Assembly (NCBI GenBank): GCA_016293265.1
Contig: JAEDEN010000036.1
Coordinates: 1 to 17,771, forward strand
Direction: 5' to 3'
Length of the DNA: 17,771 nucleotides
Origin: Oscillospiraceae bacterium
Lineage (GTDB): Bacteria; Bacillota; Clostridia; Oscillospirales; Oscillospiraceae
Below, piece after piece: positions 5,399-12,650 of the stretch. The notes beneath the pieces are model-generated. The model was not told the DNA's origin, did no database searches, and was given only the letters and a program-made list of their open reading frames with translations. A program made the translations under genes and the position numbers. Within the stretch, counting starts at the first letter, position 1; each line of letters begins with the position of its first letter.

Positions 5399-6865
5399 TC
5401 AGCGGATGCCAAGCCCCGCAATCTGGGCGGGGGCGGCGCCGGAGACGTCGGTCAGGCAGAGCTGGTCCACGGCGAAAAAGCCCAGAAGCTGCACCCGCTC
5501 CCGGCAGGCCCTGCCGTCCAGGTACCAGACGGTGTCCCTGCCCCTTTGCAGGTAGGCGCAGCCGTAGCGCTCCGAGTAATAGGACCCCTCCTCCGCCAGG
5601 GCCTCCGCCTCCAGGCCGGTATAGCTGCCGGAGGAATCGCCGGAGGTGACCAGGAAGGTGAGGTTGGGGATGTCCCGGAGGGAATCCAGGGCGTAGTAGG
5701 CCTCCTCCAAAGGTTCCACGGGAGTGACGGGGAAGTCCCCTGTCTTCTCTTGGGGAGAGGCGGGGCGCACCACCAGCCGGTCCGCCAGGGCGGCCAGGGC
5801 GGTGTGGTCATAGCCGGCGCCGCCGGTGGTGGAGAGGGAGGGGGCGTCGGCAGCCAGATAGAAGTCCTTGTTCCCCAGGGCGGCGTCCACGGCGGCGGCC
5901 AGGGCGGTGAAGCGGGAGCGGTTCTGGGGAGAGATGCCGGGGATGTCCAGGAAGAGGCCCTCATAGTCCCCCTTCTCCACCGCCTGGGATATGACCCCGG
6001 CCACCTGGGCGGGGTCGGCCTTTTGCACAAGGTTCTCCCTGCCGGAGACGTAAAGCAGGGTCTTGGCCCCGGCGGCGCGGGCACCTTCCCGGATGGCGGA
6101 GGTCTCCTTGTTCCCCAGGGCGGTGCTGTAGACCGCCTTTTTGCCCGCCAGGGCCAGGCGGCCCGTATCCACGGCGATGGCGTCAAAGCCGGTGAGATCC
6201 CCACCGGCGCTGCCCGCGATGCCGATGGCGGCGGGCGGGGCGGCGTGGAGCTTGTCATAAAGGCGGATGAGGAGGACGGCGGCCTGCTCCCGGGTGGCGG
6301 TGGCGCCGGGGGAGAAGGTGGAGGCGGTGGTGCCCGTCACCAGCCCCAGGTCGTGGGCCATGGTGATGTAGCCGTCGTTGGTGGTGACGTCGGTAAAGGG
6401 GCTCTGGAGGTCCTGGGCCAGGCCGGCGATGGTGCCGTAGCCAAGGGCCCGGATGAGCATGGCCGCCATCTCCTCCCGGGTGATGGGGTCGTTGGGCCGG
6501 AAGGTGGGCCGCTGGGTGGTGAGCGCCCCCTTGGCGTAGGCGGCGGCCACCGCCCCGGTGTACCATTTACCGGCGGGGACGTCCGTGTAGGGCGTGGCGG
6601 CAGAGGCGTCCGCCTCCCAGCCGAAGAAGCGGCACAGCGCCACGGCAAAGGCCGCCCGGGTCATGGGCTTTTTCAGCCCGAAGGCGGTGTCCGTCTCCCC
6701 GCGGAGGATGCCCAGGGCCCCGCAGCGGTCGATCTGGGGGGCGGCCCAGTGGTTGGCGGGGACGTCCGTGTAGGAGGCGGCAAGGGCCGGCGGGCAGAGG
6801 GCGGCCGTCAGCGCCGCCGTCAGGGCCAGAAGGGCCAGGGTGCGGAAAAGTCCTTTTTTCGTCAT
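5399..6865 (-). CDS. exported SLH-domain protein with degenerate GH18-like region
   Basis: A 488-aa cell-surface protein. A signal peptide (KKGLFR, then a hydrophobic run to about residue 29, ALA-A) is followed by three S-layer homology domains at about 31-75, 92-137 and 157-202. Each starts with a (F/Y)TDV-like motif and carries a TR/TRE motif (70, 130, 192); such domains anchor proteins to the pyruvylated secondary wall polymer. Residues from about 211 to 488 look like a glycosyl-hydrolase-18-type barrel of the spore/cell-wall kind, but where the DxxDxDxE catalytic motif is expected it reads YEGLFLDIPG (301-310), so catalytic acids appear lost. The start at 6865 has AAAGGAG upstream. It is transcribed away from the zur operon from its own promoter. 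The GH18 link is tentative; the SLH call is firm. Confidence 0.85.
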   Translation of the reverse strand: MTKKGLFRTLALLALTAALTAALCPPALAASYTDVPANHWAAPQIDRCGALGILRGETDTAFGLKKPMTRAAFAVALCRFFGWEADASAATPYTDVPAGKWYTGAVAAAYAKGALTTQRPTFRPNDPITREEMAAMLIRALGYGTIAGLAQDLQSPFTDVTTNDGYITMAHDLGLVTGTTASTFSPGATATREQAAVLLIRLYDKLHAAPPAAIGIAGSAGGDLTGFDAIAVDTGRLALAGKKAVYSTALGNKETSAIREGARAAGAKTLLYVSGRENLVQKADPAQVAGVISQAVEKGDYEGLFLDIPGISPQNRSRFTALAAAVDAALGNKDFYLAADAPSLSTTGGAGYDHTALAALADRLVVRPASPQEKTGDFPVTPVEPLEEAYYALDSLRDIPNLTFLVTSGDSSGSYTGLEAEALAEEGSYYSERYGCAYLQRGRDTVWYLDGRACRERVQLLGFFAVDQLCLTDVSGAAPAQIAGLGIR

Positions 6866-6910
6866 GGTTTTCGCTCCTTTTCAGGGGGAAATACAATACA
6901 AATTATGGCC

Positions 6911-6939
6911 AGTATACCAGATTTGTCCGGAGGAGTCAA
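6911..6939 (-). promoter_or_regulatory. promoter of the SLH-protein gene
   Basis: TTGACT (6939-6934), 17 bp, TATACT (6916-6911) with an upstream TGG extended -10, on the minus strand. Its -35 is 12 bp from the edge of the Zur-type box at 6952-6980. Confidence 0.8.
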
Positions 6940-6951
6940 ATTGAAGGGGGA

Positions 6952-6980
6952 AATATGAAAATGAAACTCATTTTCATATT
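6952..6980. promoter_or_regulatory. Zur/Fur-type operator
   Basis: A perfect inverted repeat with 13-bp arms (6952-6964 and 6968-6980) and a 3-bp centre, built from GAAAATGA and TCATTTTC, overlaps the first bases of the -35 box of the zur promoter. This is the shape of Fur-superfamily boxes, so zinc-loaded Zur would shut off its own operon. A weaker copy, TGAAA-N5-TTTCA (7009-7023), lies over the expected start of transcription. Confidence 0.8.
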
Positions 6981-7006
6981 GACATCTGCCAAAACCATGG
7001 TAGAAT
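6979..7006 (+). promoter_or_regulatory. promoter of the zur-znuACB operon
   Basis: Perfect TTGACA (6979-6984), 16-bp spacer, TAGAAT (7001-7006). Transcription should start near 7013, between the two operator elements and just before the ribosome site at 7027-7035. Confidence 0.8.
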
Positions 7007-7042
7007 ATGAAAACGAGTTTCAATTTAAGGAGGAGAACCTCT

Positions 7043-7459
7043 TTGAACGATAAATACAACACGAAGCGCCGCTCGGAGCTTTTGGAGTACCTGCGCTCCA
7101 TGGGGGGCCGCCATGTCACCGTCAACGACATCCGGGCCTATTTCCTCAGCCAGGGGAAGAGCATCGGCACCGCCACCATCTACCGCCAACTGGACAACAT
7201 GGTCAGCGAGGGGCTCATCAACAAGTACACCCTGGACGAGACCAGCGCTGCCTGCTTTGAATATGTGGGGGGCGGGGAGCAGTGCCATCCCGTGTGCTTC
7301 CACTGCAAGTGCGTGAACTGCGGGCGGCTGATCCACCTCCACTGTGAGGAGCTGGAGAAGGTGCAGGCCCATTTGGCGGCGGAGCACGGCTTCCGGGTCA
7401 GCCTGCCCCGGACGGTGCTCTACGGCCTTTGCCAGCGCTGCGGCGGGGAGGCTACATGA
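7043..7459 (+). CDS. zur: Fur-family regulator, probably Zur (zinc uptake repressor)
   Basis: A metal-sensing repressor of the Fur superfamily, 138 aa from the TTG at 7043. That start is chosen because AAGGAGGAG (7027-7035) lies 8 bases before it; the in-frame ATG at 7007 overlaps the -10 box and cannot be translated from this promoter. A winged helix is visible (about 24-60, with IGTATIYRQLDNMVSEGLI). The dimer domain carries the two CxxC pairs of the structural zinc site (Cys90/Cys93, Cys130/Cys133) and a sensing region rich in His and Cys (His82, Cys85, Cys88, His98, His100, Cys101). It overlaps znuA by ATGA. The zinc assignment rests on the His-rich ZnuA-like protein encoded next to it; Fur or Mur specificity is not excluded. 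Confidence 0.85.
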   Translation: MNDKYNTKRRSELLEYLRSMGGRHVTVNDIRAYFLSQGKSIGTATIYRQLDNMVSEGLINKYTLDETSAACFEYVGGGEQCHPVCFHCKCVNCGRLIHLHCEELEKVQAHLAAEHGFRVSLPRTVLYGLCQRCGGEAT

Positions 7460-8412
7460 GAAAAACGGTAAAACTGCTGCCTTTGATGCTGGCCCTGGCC
7501 CTGCTGTGCGGCTGCGCCGCCCCCACCGGGGTGCGGGAGGACGGGCAGGTGAAGATCGTGGCCACCATCTGGCCGGAATATGAGTGGGTGCGGGCCATCC
7601 TGGGGGACAATCCCGCCGGGGCCCGGGTGGAGCTGCTGGTGGACAGCGGCGTGGACCCCCACAGCTTCCAGCCCGCCGTCAGCGACATTATGGAGCTTTA
7701 CACCTGCGACCTGCTGCTCTATGTGGGAGGCGCTTCGGACGCCTGGGTGAAGGATGCCCTCCGGGGGGAGGTGGACCCCGGATTGGTGTCACTGAGCCTG
7801 CTGGAGACCCTGGGGGACAGCCTTTGCACCGAGGAGACGGTGGAGGGCATGGAGCATGACCACGACGCCCATGAGGGCCACCACCACGACGGGGAGGAAT
7901 ATGACGAGCACGTGTGGCTGTCCTTGAAAAAGGCCCGCGTCCTTGTGGAGGCCATCGCCGAGGCCCTGGCGGAGGTGGACGGCGCCAACGCGGAAGTTTA
8001 CCGGGCCAACGCAGCCGCCTACGGCGAAGAGCTGGCGGAGCTGGATGAGGCCTACCGCCGGGCGGTGGAGGCCTCGGCGGGCAGGACGCTGCTCTTTGCG
8101 GACCGCTTCCCCTTCCGCTACCTGACGGAGGACTACGGCCTGGGCTACTACGCCGCCTTCCCCGGCTGCTCCGCCGAGACGGAGGCCAGCTTTTCCACCG
8201 TTACCTTCCTTGCGGAGAAGGCGGAGGGGCTGCCCGCCGTCCTCACCATCGACGGCGGCGACGGGGCCATCGCCCGCACCGTGGTGGAAAACACCGTCAG
8301 CCGCCCGGAGATCCTGGAGATGGATTCCATGCAGTCCAGGCGGGAGACGGGGGAGACCTACCTCTCCGTGATGGAGAAGAATCTTACGGTGCTGAAACAG
8401 GCCCTGGGATGA
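7456..8412 (+). CDS. znuA: metal (zinc) ABC transporter substrate-binding lipoprotein
   Basis: The extracytoplasmic solute-binding protein of a cluster A-I metal ABC transporter, 318 aa. A lipobox LLCGC puts the lipidated cysteine at residue 20. Domain 1 includes VDPHSFQP with metal ligand His69; a charged loop rich in His, Asp and Glu (about 133-152) precedes the second ligand His152 in DEHVWLS, typical of zinc proteins. Where family members have HDAFGY with the third His, this one reads FADRFPFRYLTEDYGL, so the third ligand is changed, perhaps to Asp216. The start at 7456 overlaps the zur stop (ATGA) and has GGGGAGG upstream. znuC follows after 19 bases. Zinc is the likely substrate; manganese is possible. 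Confidence 0.85.
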   Translation: MRKTVKLLPLMLALALLCGCAAPTGVREDGQVKIVATIWPEYEWVRAILGDNPAGARVELLVDSGVDPHSFQPAVSDIMELYTCDLLLYVGGASDAWVKDALRGEVDPGLVSLSLLETLGDSLCTEETVEGMEHDHDAHEGHHHDGEEYDEHVWLSLKKARVLVEAIAEALAEVDGANAEVYRANAAAYGEELAELDEAYRRAVEASAGRTLLFADRFPFRYLTEDYGLGYYAAFPGCSAETEASFSTVTFLAEKAEGLPAVLTIDGGDGAIARTVVENTVSRPEILEMDSMQSRRETGETYLSVMEKNLTVLKQALG

Positions 8413-8431
8413 GACAGAAAGAGGAGACGCT

Positions 8432-9130
8432 ATGGCACAACTGATTTGTGATGACCTGACCCTGGGCTATGACGGCACCCCGGTGGTGCAGGGGCTGAGC
8501 TTTGCCGTGAACGCCGGGGACTACCTTTATATCCTGGGGGAGAACGGCTCCGGCAAGACAACGCTGATGAAGGCCATTCTGGGCCTCCACGCCCCCTTGA
8601 AGGGAAGCATTTCCATGGGGGAGGGCCTGACCCACAGCCAGATCGGCTATCTGCCCCAGCAGACCCTGGTGCAAAGGGACTTCCCCGCCTCCGTGTGGGA
8701 GATCGTCCTGTCCGGCTTCCAGGGCCGCAGGGCCTTTTCCCCCTTCTACACCAGGGAGGAGAAGGCCCGGGCAAGGGCCGCCATGGAGCGCCTGGGCCTG
8801 GGGGGCTTTGAAAAGCGGTGCTACCGGGAGCTTTCCGGCGGCCAGCAGCAGCGGGTGCTTCTCAGCCGGGCCCTGTGCGCCACGGGGAAGCTGCTGCTTT
8901 TGGATGAGCCGGTCTCCGGCCTGGACCCGGCGGTGACGGCGGAGATGTACCAGCTCATCCGGGAGCTGAATAAACGGGACGGCATCACCGTCATCATGAT
9001 CTCCCACGACCTGGAGGCGGCGCAGCGCTACGCCAGCCATGTCCTCCACATCGGCCATGAGGTGTTTTTCGGCACCCGGGAGGACTATTTTGCGGGCCAT
9101 AAGGGCTTTGAAGGAGGTGGGGAGAAATGA
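8432..9130 (+). CDS. znuC: metal ABC transporter ATPase
   Basis: The cytoplasmic ATPase that powers the metal importer, 232 aa, normal length. Walker A is GENGSGKT (36-43), the Q-loop is around Gln76-Gln77 (LPQQ), the signature is LSGGQQQ (134-140), Walker B is LLLLDEP (154-160) and the switch His is His192 in SHD. The start follows AGAGGAG. Its stop overlaps the znuB start (ATGA), so the two are coupled. The gene order zur-znuA-znuC-znuB makes a complete importer with its regulator. Confidence 0.93.
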   Translation: MAQLICDDLTLGYDGTPVVQGLSFAVNAGDYLYILGENGSGKTTLMKAILGLHAPLKGSISMGEGLTHSQIGYLPQQTLVQRDFPASVWEIVLSGFQGRRAFSPFYTREEKARARAAMERLGLGGFEKRCYRELSGGQQQRVLLSRALCATGKLLLLDEPVSGLDPAVTAEMYQLIRELNKRDGITVIMISHDLEAAQRYASHVLHIGHEVFFGTREDYFAGHKGFEGGGEK

Positions 9131-9972
9131 GCCACGCGTTCCATACCCTGGCGGAATACCTGCGCTATCCCTTCGTGGCCTACGCCCTGGTGGTGGGGGT
9201 GCTCATCGCCCTGTGCTCCTCCCTCATGGGGGTGACCCTGGTTTTGAAGCGCTTTTCCTTCATCGGCGACGGCCTATCCCACGTGGCCTTCGGCGCCATC
9301 GCCGTGGCGTCGGTGCTGAATCTGGAAAACGATATGCTCTTCGTGCTACCTGCCACCGTCGTGTGCGCCGTTTTGCTGCTGCGGGCGGGGGGAAAGGCCA
9401 GGATCAAGGGGGACGCCGCCATCGCCATGCTCTCCGTGGGCGCCCTGGCCATGGGATATCTTCTGATGAACCTGTTTTCCACCTCCGCCAACCTCTCCGG
9501 CGATGTGTGCTCCACCCTCTTTGGCTCCACCTCCATCCTGACGCTGACCCGGCAGGAGGTGTGGCTGTGCGTGGGGCTTTCCGTGGTGGTGGTGGCGGTG
9601 TTCACGCTGTTTTACCACAAGATCTTCGCCGTCACCTTTGACGAGACCTTCGCCCAGGCCTCCGGAACCCGGGTGGGGGCCTATAACCTGATGATCGCCG
9701 TCATCATCGCCGTCATCATTGTCCTTGCCATGAACCTGGTGGGCTCCCTCCTGATCTCCGCCCTGGTGATCTTCCCGGCCCTTTCCGCCATGCGGGTGTT
9801 TCGCAGCTTCCTCTCCGTCACGGTCTGCTCCGCGGTGCTGTCCGTGTTCTGCGCGGCGGGGGGCATCCTGCTGTCCATTCTGGCGGGGACGCCGGTGGGC
9901 AGCACCATCGTGGCGGTGGATATCCTGGCTTTTGCGCTTTTTTCTCTTGCAGGACGGACGCTGAAGCGGTAA
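9127..9972 (+). CDS. znuB: metal ABC transporter permease
   Basis: The integral membrane channel of the metal importer, ABC-3 family, 281 aa. It shows about eight hydrophobic segments; an early motif FIGDGLSHVAFGAIAV is the family hallmark, and NLVGSLLISALVIFPALSAM lies near the region that contacts the ATPase. It starts in the ATGA overlap with znuC and has AAGGAGG upstream. No terminator follows; azlC starts 77 bases later. The small hairpin in that gap (9974-9979 with 9987-9992) has no T-tract, so read-through into azlCD is possible. Confidence 0.93.
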   Translation: MSHAFHTLAEYLRYPFVAYALVVGVLIALCSSLMGVTLVLKRFSFIGDGLSHVAFGAIAVASVLNLENDMLFVLPATVVCAVLLLRAGGKARIKGDAAIAMLSVGALAMGYLLMNLFSTSANLSGDVCSTLFGSTSILTLTRQEVWLCVGLSVVVVAVFTLFYHKIFAVTFDETFAQASGTRVGAYNLMIAVIIAVIIVLAMNLVGSLLISALVIFPALSAMRVFRSFLSVTVCSAVLSVFCAAGGILLSILAGTPVGSTIVAVDILAFALFSLAGRTLKR

Positions 9973-10049
9973 AATAGCGTTTGCCGCGCTATGGGAGCCC
10001 CGCTTCCACCGCCGGCGGGAACACGAGAAAGAGAAAAGGAAGCAACCTT

Positions 10050-10760
10050 ATGAAATGGATCGAATTCCGCTCCGGGGTGCGGGACGGCCTCCCGGTGGGC
10101 ATTGGATATTTCTCCGTCAGCTTCGGCTTCGGCGCGCTGGCGGTGACCTATGGGCTGGAGGTGCTCCAGGCCACGCTGATCTCCCTGACCAACCTCACCA
10201 GCGCCGGACAGTTCGCGGGCCTCACCGTCATGGCCGCCAGCGCCGCCCTTGGGGACATGGTCCTCACCCAGCTTGTCATCAACAGCCGCTATGCCCTGAT
10301 GAGCCTGGCCCTGAGCCAGAAGCTGGGGAAGGAGATCGGCACGCTGCCCCGGCTGGTGATCTCCTTCTTCGTCACCGACGAGATCTTCGCCCTGGCCATG
10401 GAGCGCACCAAGGCGCTGACCATCCCCTACCTGATGGGCCTTGGGTCCCTGCCCATTCTGGGCTGGGTCAGCGGCACCCTCTGCGGCGCGGCGGCCAGCA
10501 CCGTGCTGCCCCTTTCGGTGCGGACGGCCCTGGGGGTGGCCCTTTACGGGATGTTCGTGGCCATTGTGGTGCCCCAGGCCCGGCGGGAGAAGCCCTTCCT
10601 GGTGGTGACGGCCCTGGCGGCGGGGCTGAGCTGCCTTGCCCAGTGGGTGCCGGCCTTTCAGAACATCTCCCCGGGCCTTTCCATCGTCCTTTGCACCGTC
10701 ATCGCCGCCGCCGTGTGCGCAGTGGCGTTTCCCGTGGGGGAGAAGGAGGAAGCGGCATGA
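10050..10760 (+). CDS. azlC: AzlC-family branched-chain amino acid permease
   Basis: The large subunit of an AzlCD-type exporter of branched-chain amino acids or their analogues, in the inner membrane, 236 aa. The N-terminal FRSGVRDGLPVGIGYFSVSFGFGALA and NLTSAGQFAGL motifs are characteristic, followed by several hydrophobic segments. The start at 10050 follows AAAAGGA with 9 bases spacing; the frame is open further upstream (to 9981) without a ribosome site. The stop overlaps azlD by ATGA. It may be transcribed with the znu genes or from an unseen promoter; no zinc link is known for this family. Confidence 0.9.
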   Translation: MKWIEFRSGVRDGLPVGIGYFSVSFGFGALAVTYGLEVLQATLISLTNLTSAGQFAGLTVMAASAALGDMVLTQLVINSRYALMSLALSQKLGKEIGTLPRLVISFFVTDEIFALAMERTKALTIPYLMGLGSLPILGWVSGTLCGAAASTVLPLSVRTALGVALYGMFVAIVVPQARREKPFLVVTALAAGLSCLAQWVPAFQNISPGLSIVLCTVIAAAVCAVAFPVGEKEEAA

Positions 10761-11071
10761 GCGAATATGTGTACATCGCGGTGATGGCCCTGACCACCTA
10801 CCTCATCCGGATGCTGCCGCTGACGCTGTTCCAGAAGGAGATCAAGAGCCGCTTTCTGCGCTCCTTCCTGGCCTATGTGCCCTGCGCCTGCCTGACGGCC
10901 ATGACCTTCCCCGCCATCCTCTACGCCACGGGGAACCTCCTCAGCGGCGCGGTGGGCCTGGGAGTGGCGGTGGTGCTTGCCTTCCGGGGCAAGGGCCTTG
11001 TGACCGTGGCGGCGGGAAGCTGCGCGGCGGTGTTCCTGGCCGAGCGGATCCTGTCCCTGCTGGCCCTTTGA
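10757..11071 (+). CDS. azlD: AzlD-family small permease subunit
   Basis: The small membrane partner of AzlC, 104 aa with about four hydrophobic segments. The start MSEYVYIAVMALTTYLIRM with the conserved TYLIRMLPL motif and the VPCACLTAMTFPAIL segment are typical. It begins in an ATGA overlap with azlC, preceded by GGAGGA. Family members are usually 100-110 aa, so it is complete. A set of hairpins at 11111-11238 separates it from the convergent anti-sigma gene. Confidence 0.9.
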   Translation: MSEYVYIAVMALTTYLIRMLPLTLFQKEIKSRFLRSFLAYVPCACLTAMTFPAILYATGNLLSGAVGLGVAVVLAFRGKGLVTVAAGSCAAVFLAERILSLLAL

Positions 11072-11103
11072 GGAAAACAGGGGCCGCCCTTTTGCGCCCC
11101 GTC

Positions 11104-11134
11104 AAAAAAAGTGCCTGCCCGGTTGAGCCGGCAC
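11104..11134 (-). terminator. terminator of the dusB-sigma-anti-sigma operon
   Basis: On the minus strand GTGCC...GGCAC (11134-11130 with 11115-11111), with further pairing of CCGG inside, is followed directly by seven T's (11110-11104). It is the only hairpin in the 11072-11295 gap with a strong T-tract. Confidence 0.7.
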
Positions 11135-11141
11135 ATAGCTG

Positions 11142-11177
11142 AGCCCCCATCTGCTTGTGCACAAGCAGATGGGGGCT
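11142..11177. repeat. perfect 36-bp palindrome
   Basis: Bases 11142-11159 and 11160-11177 are exact reverse complements with no spacer, starting AGCCCCCATCTGC. It lies about 70 bases after azlD. As RNA it makes a stem of about 16 bp with a 4-nt loop, followed on the plus strand by TTCCTTT, a poor U-tract. It may be the azlCD terminator or an intergenic repeat. Confidence 0.85.
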
Positions 11178-11181
11178 TCCT

Positions 11182-11238
11182 TTGCGGAAGGGAGGTTTTC
11201 CGCAAGCTGAAAGGGGCAAATCCGAAGATTTGCCCCTT
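11182..11238 (+). terminator. two further hairpins, probable terminator for azlCD
   Basis: An 8-bp stem (11182-11189 with 11198-11205) is followed by a perfect 12-bp stem (11211-11222 with 11227-11238) with loop CGAA; on the minus strand that loop is C(UUCG)G, a very stable tetraloop. CATTTTCTCTTA follows on the plus strand. With the flanking hairpins they form a two-way stop between convergent operons. Confidence 0.55.
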
Positions 11239-11295
11239 CATTTTCTCTTACAGGTATGGGGTTCACGGCGCTTCCTTTTCAGGCTGCCGGTTTTG

Positions 11296-12045
11296 TCAGT
11301 CCCCCACGATGACCAGGGCCAGGGAGGGAGGGGCCTCCCCTTCCGTCCCGACCTCCGGGTCCTCCGGGAGGGCCAGACGGGTGAGCAGGGCCTGGTAATC
11401 CGCCCAGTCCAGCTCATAGGCCCTCCGTCCATCCTCCAGGGTGATGGGAGAGCGGCCGGAGAGGGCCTCCTCCGCCTGGGCGGCGGTGATGGTGAGGGTG
11501 GCGTCATAGGAGCGGTTCTGGGAGGTGGTTTTGGCGCTGGGAGCGTCCTTCGCTGCCTGGGCTTCCCCTCCCTGGCCGGCGCAGGAAGGGGCGGGGGCCA
11601 GGTCTTCCACGGCGGCGCCGTAGAACTGGGGGGCGGCGGGTTCCTCCGCCGCGGCGGCGGACTCCATCACGGAGGAGGCAGGAGCGGAAGCGGCGGCGGA
11701 AGCGGGATAGGCTTTCTCCTTCATCCCGCCCAGGGGTATGCCCCGGGCCAGCACCACCAGGGCAAAGCAGGCGGCGGCCAGGGGGAGCAGGGTTCTGAGG
11801 GGACGGCTCCGTTTCCTTCCGGCCTGAGCCGCCACGGCGGCCATAACGGAGCGGTGGAAGTCCTCCGGCAGCTCCGTCTCCTCCGCCTGGGGGAAGGCGG
11901 CCCGGATGGCAAGGGCGTCGTCCACATAGGCGCGGCAGGCGGGGCATTCAGCCAGATGGGCCTGGAGGCGGAGCATATCCTCCGTTTCCAGCTCGCCGTC
12001 CACATAGGGGTCCAGCAGGGCCGCCCAGGATGCACAGGTATTCAT
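11296..12045 (-). CDS. membrane-bound anti-sigma factor with zinc-finger (ZAS) domain
   Basis: 249 aa. The N-terminal cytoplasmic domain carries the anti-sigma zinc motif His30-x3-Cys34-x2-Cys37 (HLAECPAC), with Cys4 upstream as a possible further ligand. A single membrane segment lies at about 85-101, preceded by the basic RKRSRPLR, so the N-terminus should be inside. Outside is a low-complexity Ala/Ser/Pro/Glu linker (about 112-185) and a C-terminal domain I do not recognise. Such proteins hold the cognate ECF sigma factor inactive until a signal triggers release or proteolysis. The start overlaps the sigma stop by ATGA, with GAAGGAGGG upstream, so the pair is translated together. The activating signal is unknown. 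Confidence 0.85.
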   Translation of the reverse strand: MNTCASWAALLDPYVDGELETEDMLRLQAHLAECPACRAYVDDALAIRAAFPQAEETELPEDFHRSVMAAVAAQAGRKRSRPLRTLLPLAAACFALVVLARGIPLGGMKEKAYPASAAASAPASSVMESAAAAEEPAAPQFYGAAVEDLAPAPSCAGQGGEAQAAKDAPSAKTTSQNRSYDATLTITAAQAEEALSGRSPITLEDGRRAYELDWADYQALLTRLALPEDPEVGTEGEAPPSLALVIVGD

Positions 12046-12650
12046 TTGCAGCCCTCCTTCCCTTTCTTTCCTTTTGACGGTTCCGGGGGAGAAAAGTTCC
12101 CCGACCGGAGCAAAAAGTTTCGAAGCTGCTTTCTCCCCCGGCTGATGCGGGATTTCACCGTGCCGGGGTCCAGGGACAGGACTCCGGCGATCTCCTCGTA
12201 GCTGAGCTGGTGGATCTCCCGCAGGACCAGCACCTCCCGGTGCTCCGGGGTAAGGGCCCGGAGGCCCGCTTCGATCTGCTCCTTCAGCTCGGAGCGCTCC
12301 GCCAAGGCCTGGGGGCCGGGTGCGTCGTCCGCCACGTCCAGGAAGGTCTCCTCATCATTGAGGGAGGGGCCGGCGGCGGAGCGGTGGCGGCCCTCCCTGC
12401 GCAGCAGGTCCACGCAGGCGTTGGAGGCCAGGCGGTACAGCCAGGTGGAGAAGCTGGATTCCCCCCGGAAGAACTTCAGACCCTGCCAGGCGGCCAGAAA
12501 GGCCTCCTGGGCCGCTTCGGCGGCGTCCTCCGGGTTCTTGCACATCCGGAGGGTCAGGGCAAAGACCTTCTTTTCGTAAAGGAGCACCAGCTCCCCGAAG
12601 GCCTCCTGGTCCCCTTGGCGGGCGCGTTCCAGTAAACGGTCTTCTGTCAT
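12042..12650 (-). CDS. ECF-type RNA polymerase sigma factor
   Basis: 202 aa, sigma-70 family group 4 (SigW/RpoE-like). Region 2 spans about 20-85 (YEKKVFALTLRMCKNPEDA, then the SSFSTWLYRLASNACVDLLRR core-binding and -10 segment). Region 4 spans about 128-180 with LTPEHREVLVLREI and the helix-turn-helix LSYEEIAGVLSLDPGTVKSRISRGR. Regions 1 and 3 are absent, as expected for ECF factors. The basic tail GKKGKEGCK is longer than usual. The start overlaps the dusB stop (ATGA) and the stop overlaps the anti-sigma start. No ECF-type promoter was recognised in front of the operon; the visible promoter is a housekeeping one, so expression is probably constant and control post-translational. Confidence 0.92.
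   Translation of the reverse strand: MTEDRLLERARQGDQEAFGELVLLYEKKVFALTLRMCKNPEDAAEAAQEAFLAAWQGLKFFRGESSFSTWLYRLASNACVDLLRREGRHRSAAGPSLNDEETFLDVADDAPGPQALAERSELKEQIEAGLRALTPEHREVLVLREIHQLSYEEIAGVLSLDPGTVKSRISRGRKQLRNFLLRSGNFSPPEPSKGKKGKEGCK

Noticed and set aside
5180..6958. 592-aa plus-strand ORF opposite the SLH gene
   Set aside because: Gly-rich low-complexity shadow frame; the minus-strand frame has a signal peptide and three SLH domains.
7009..7023. CcpA cre-like site TGAAAACGAGTTTCA
   Set aside because: Length and centre do not fit the cre consensus; it is better read as a weak second Zur-type box.
7007..7042. ATG start for the Fur-family gene at 7007
   Set aside because: It overlaps the -10 box, so the mRNA starts after it; the TTG at 7043 follows AAGGAGGAG at the right distance.
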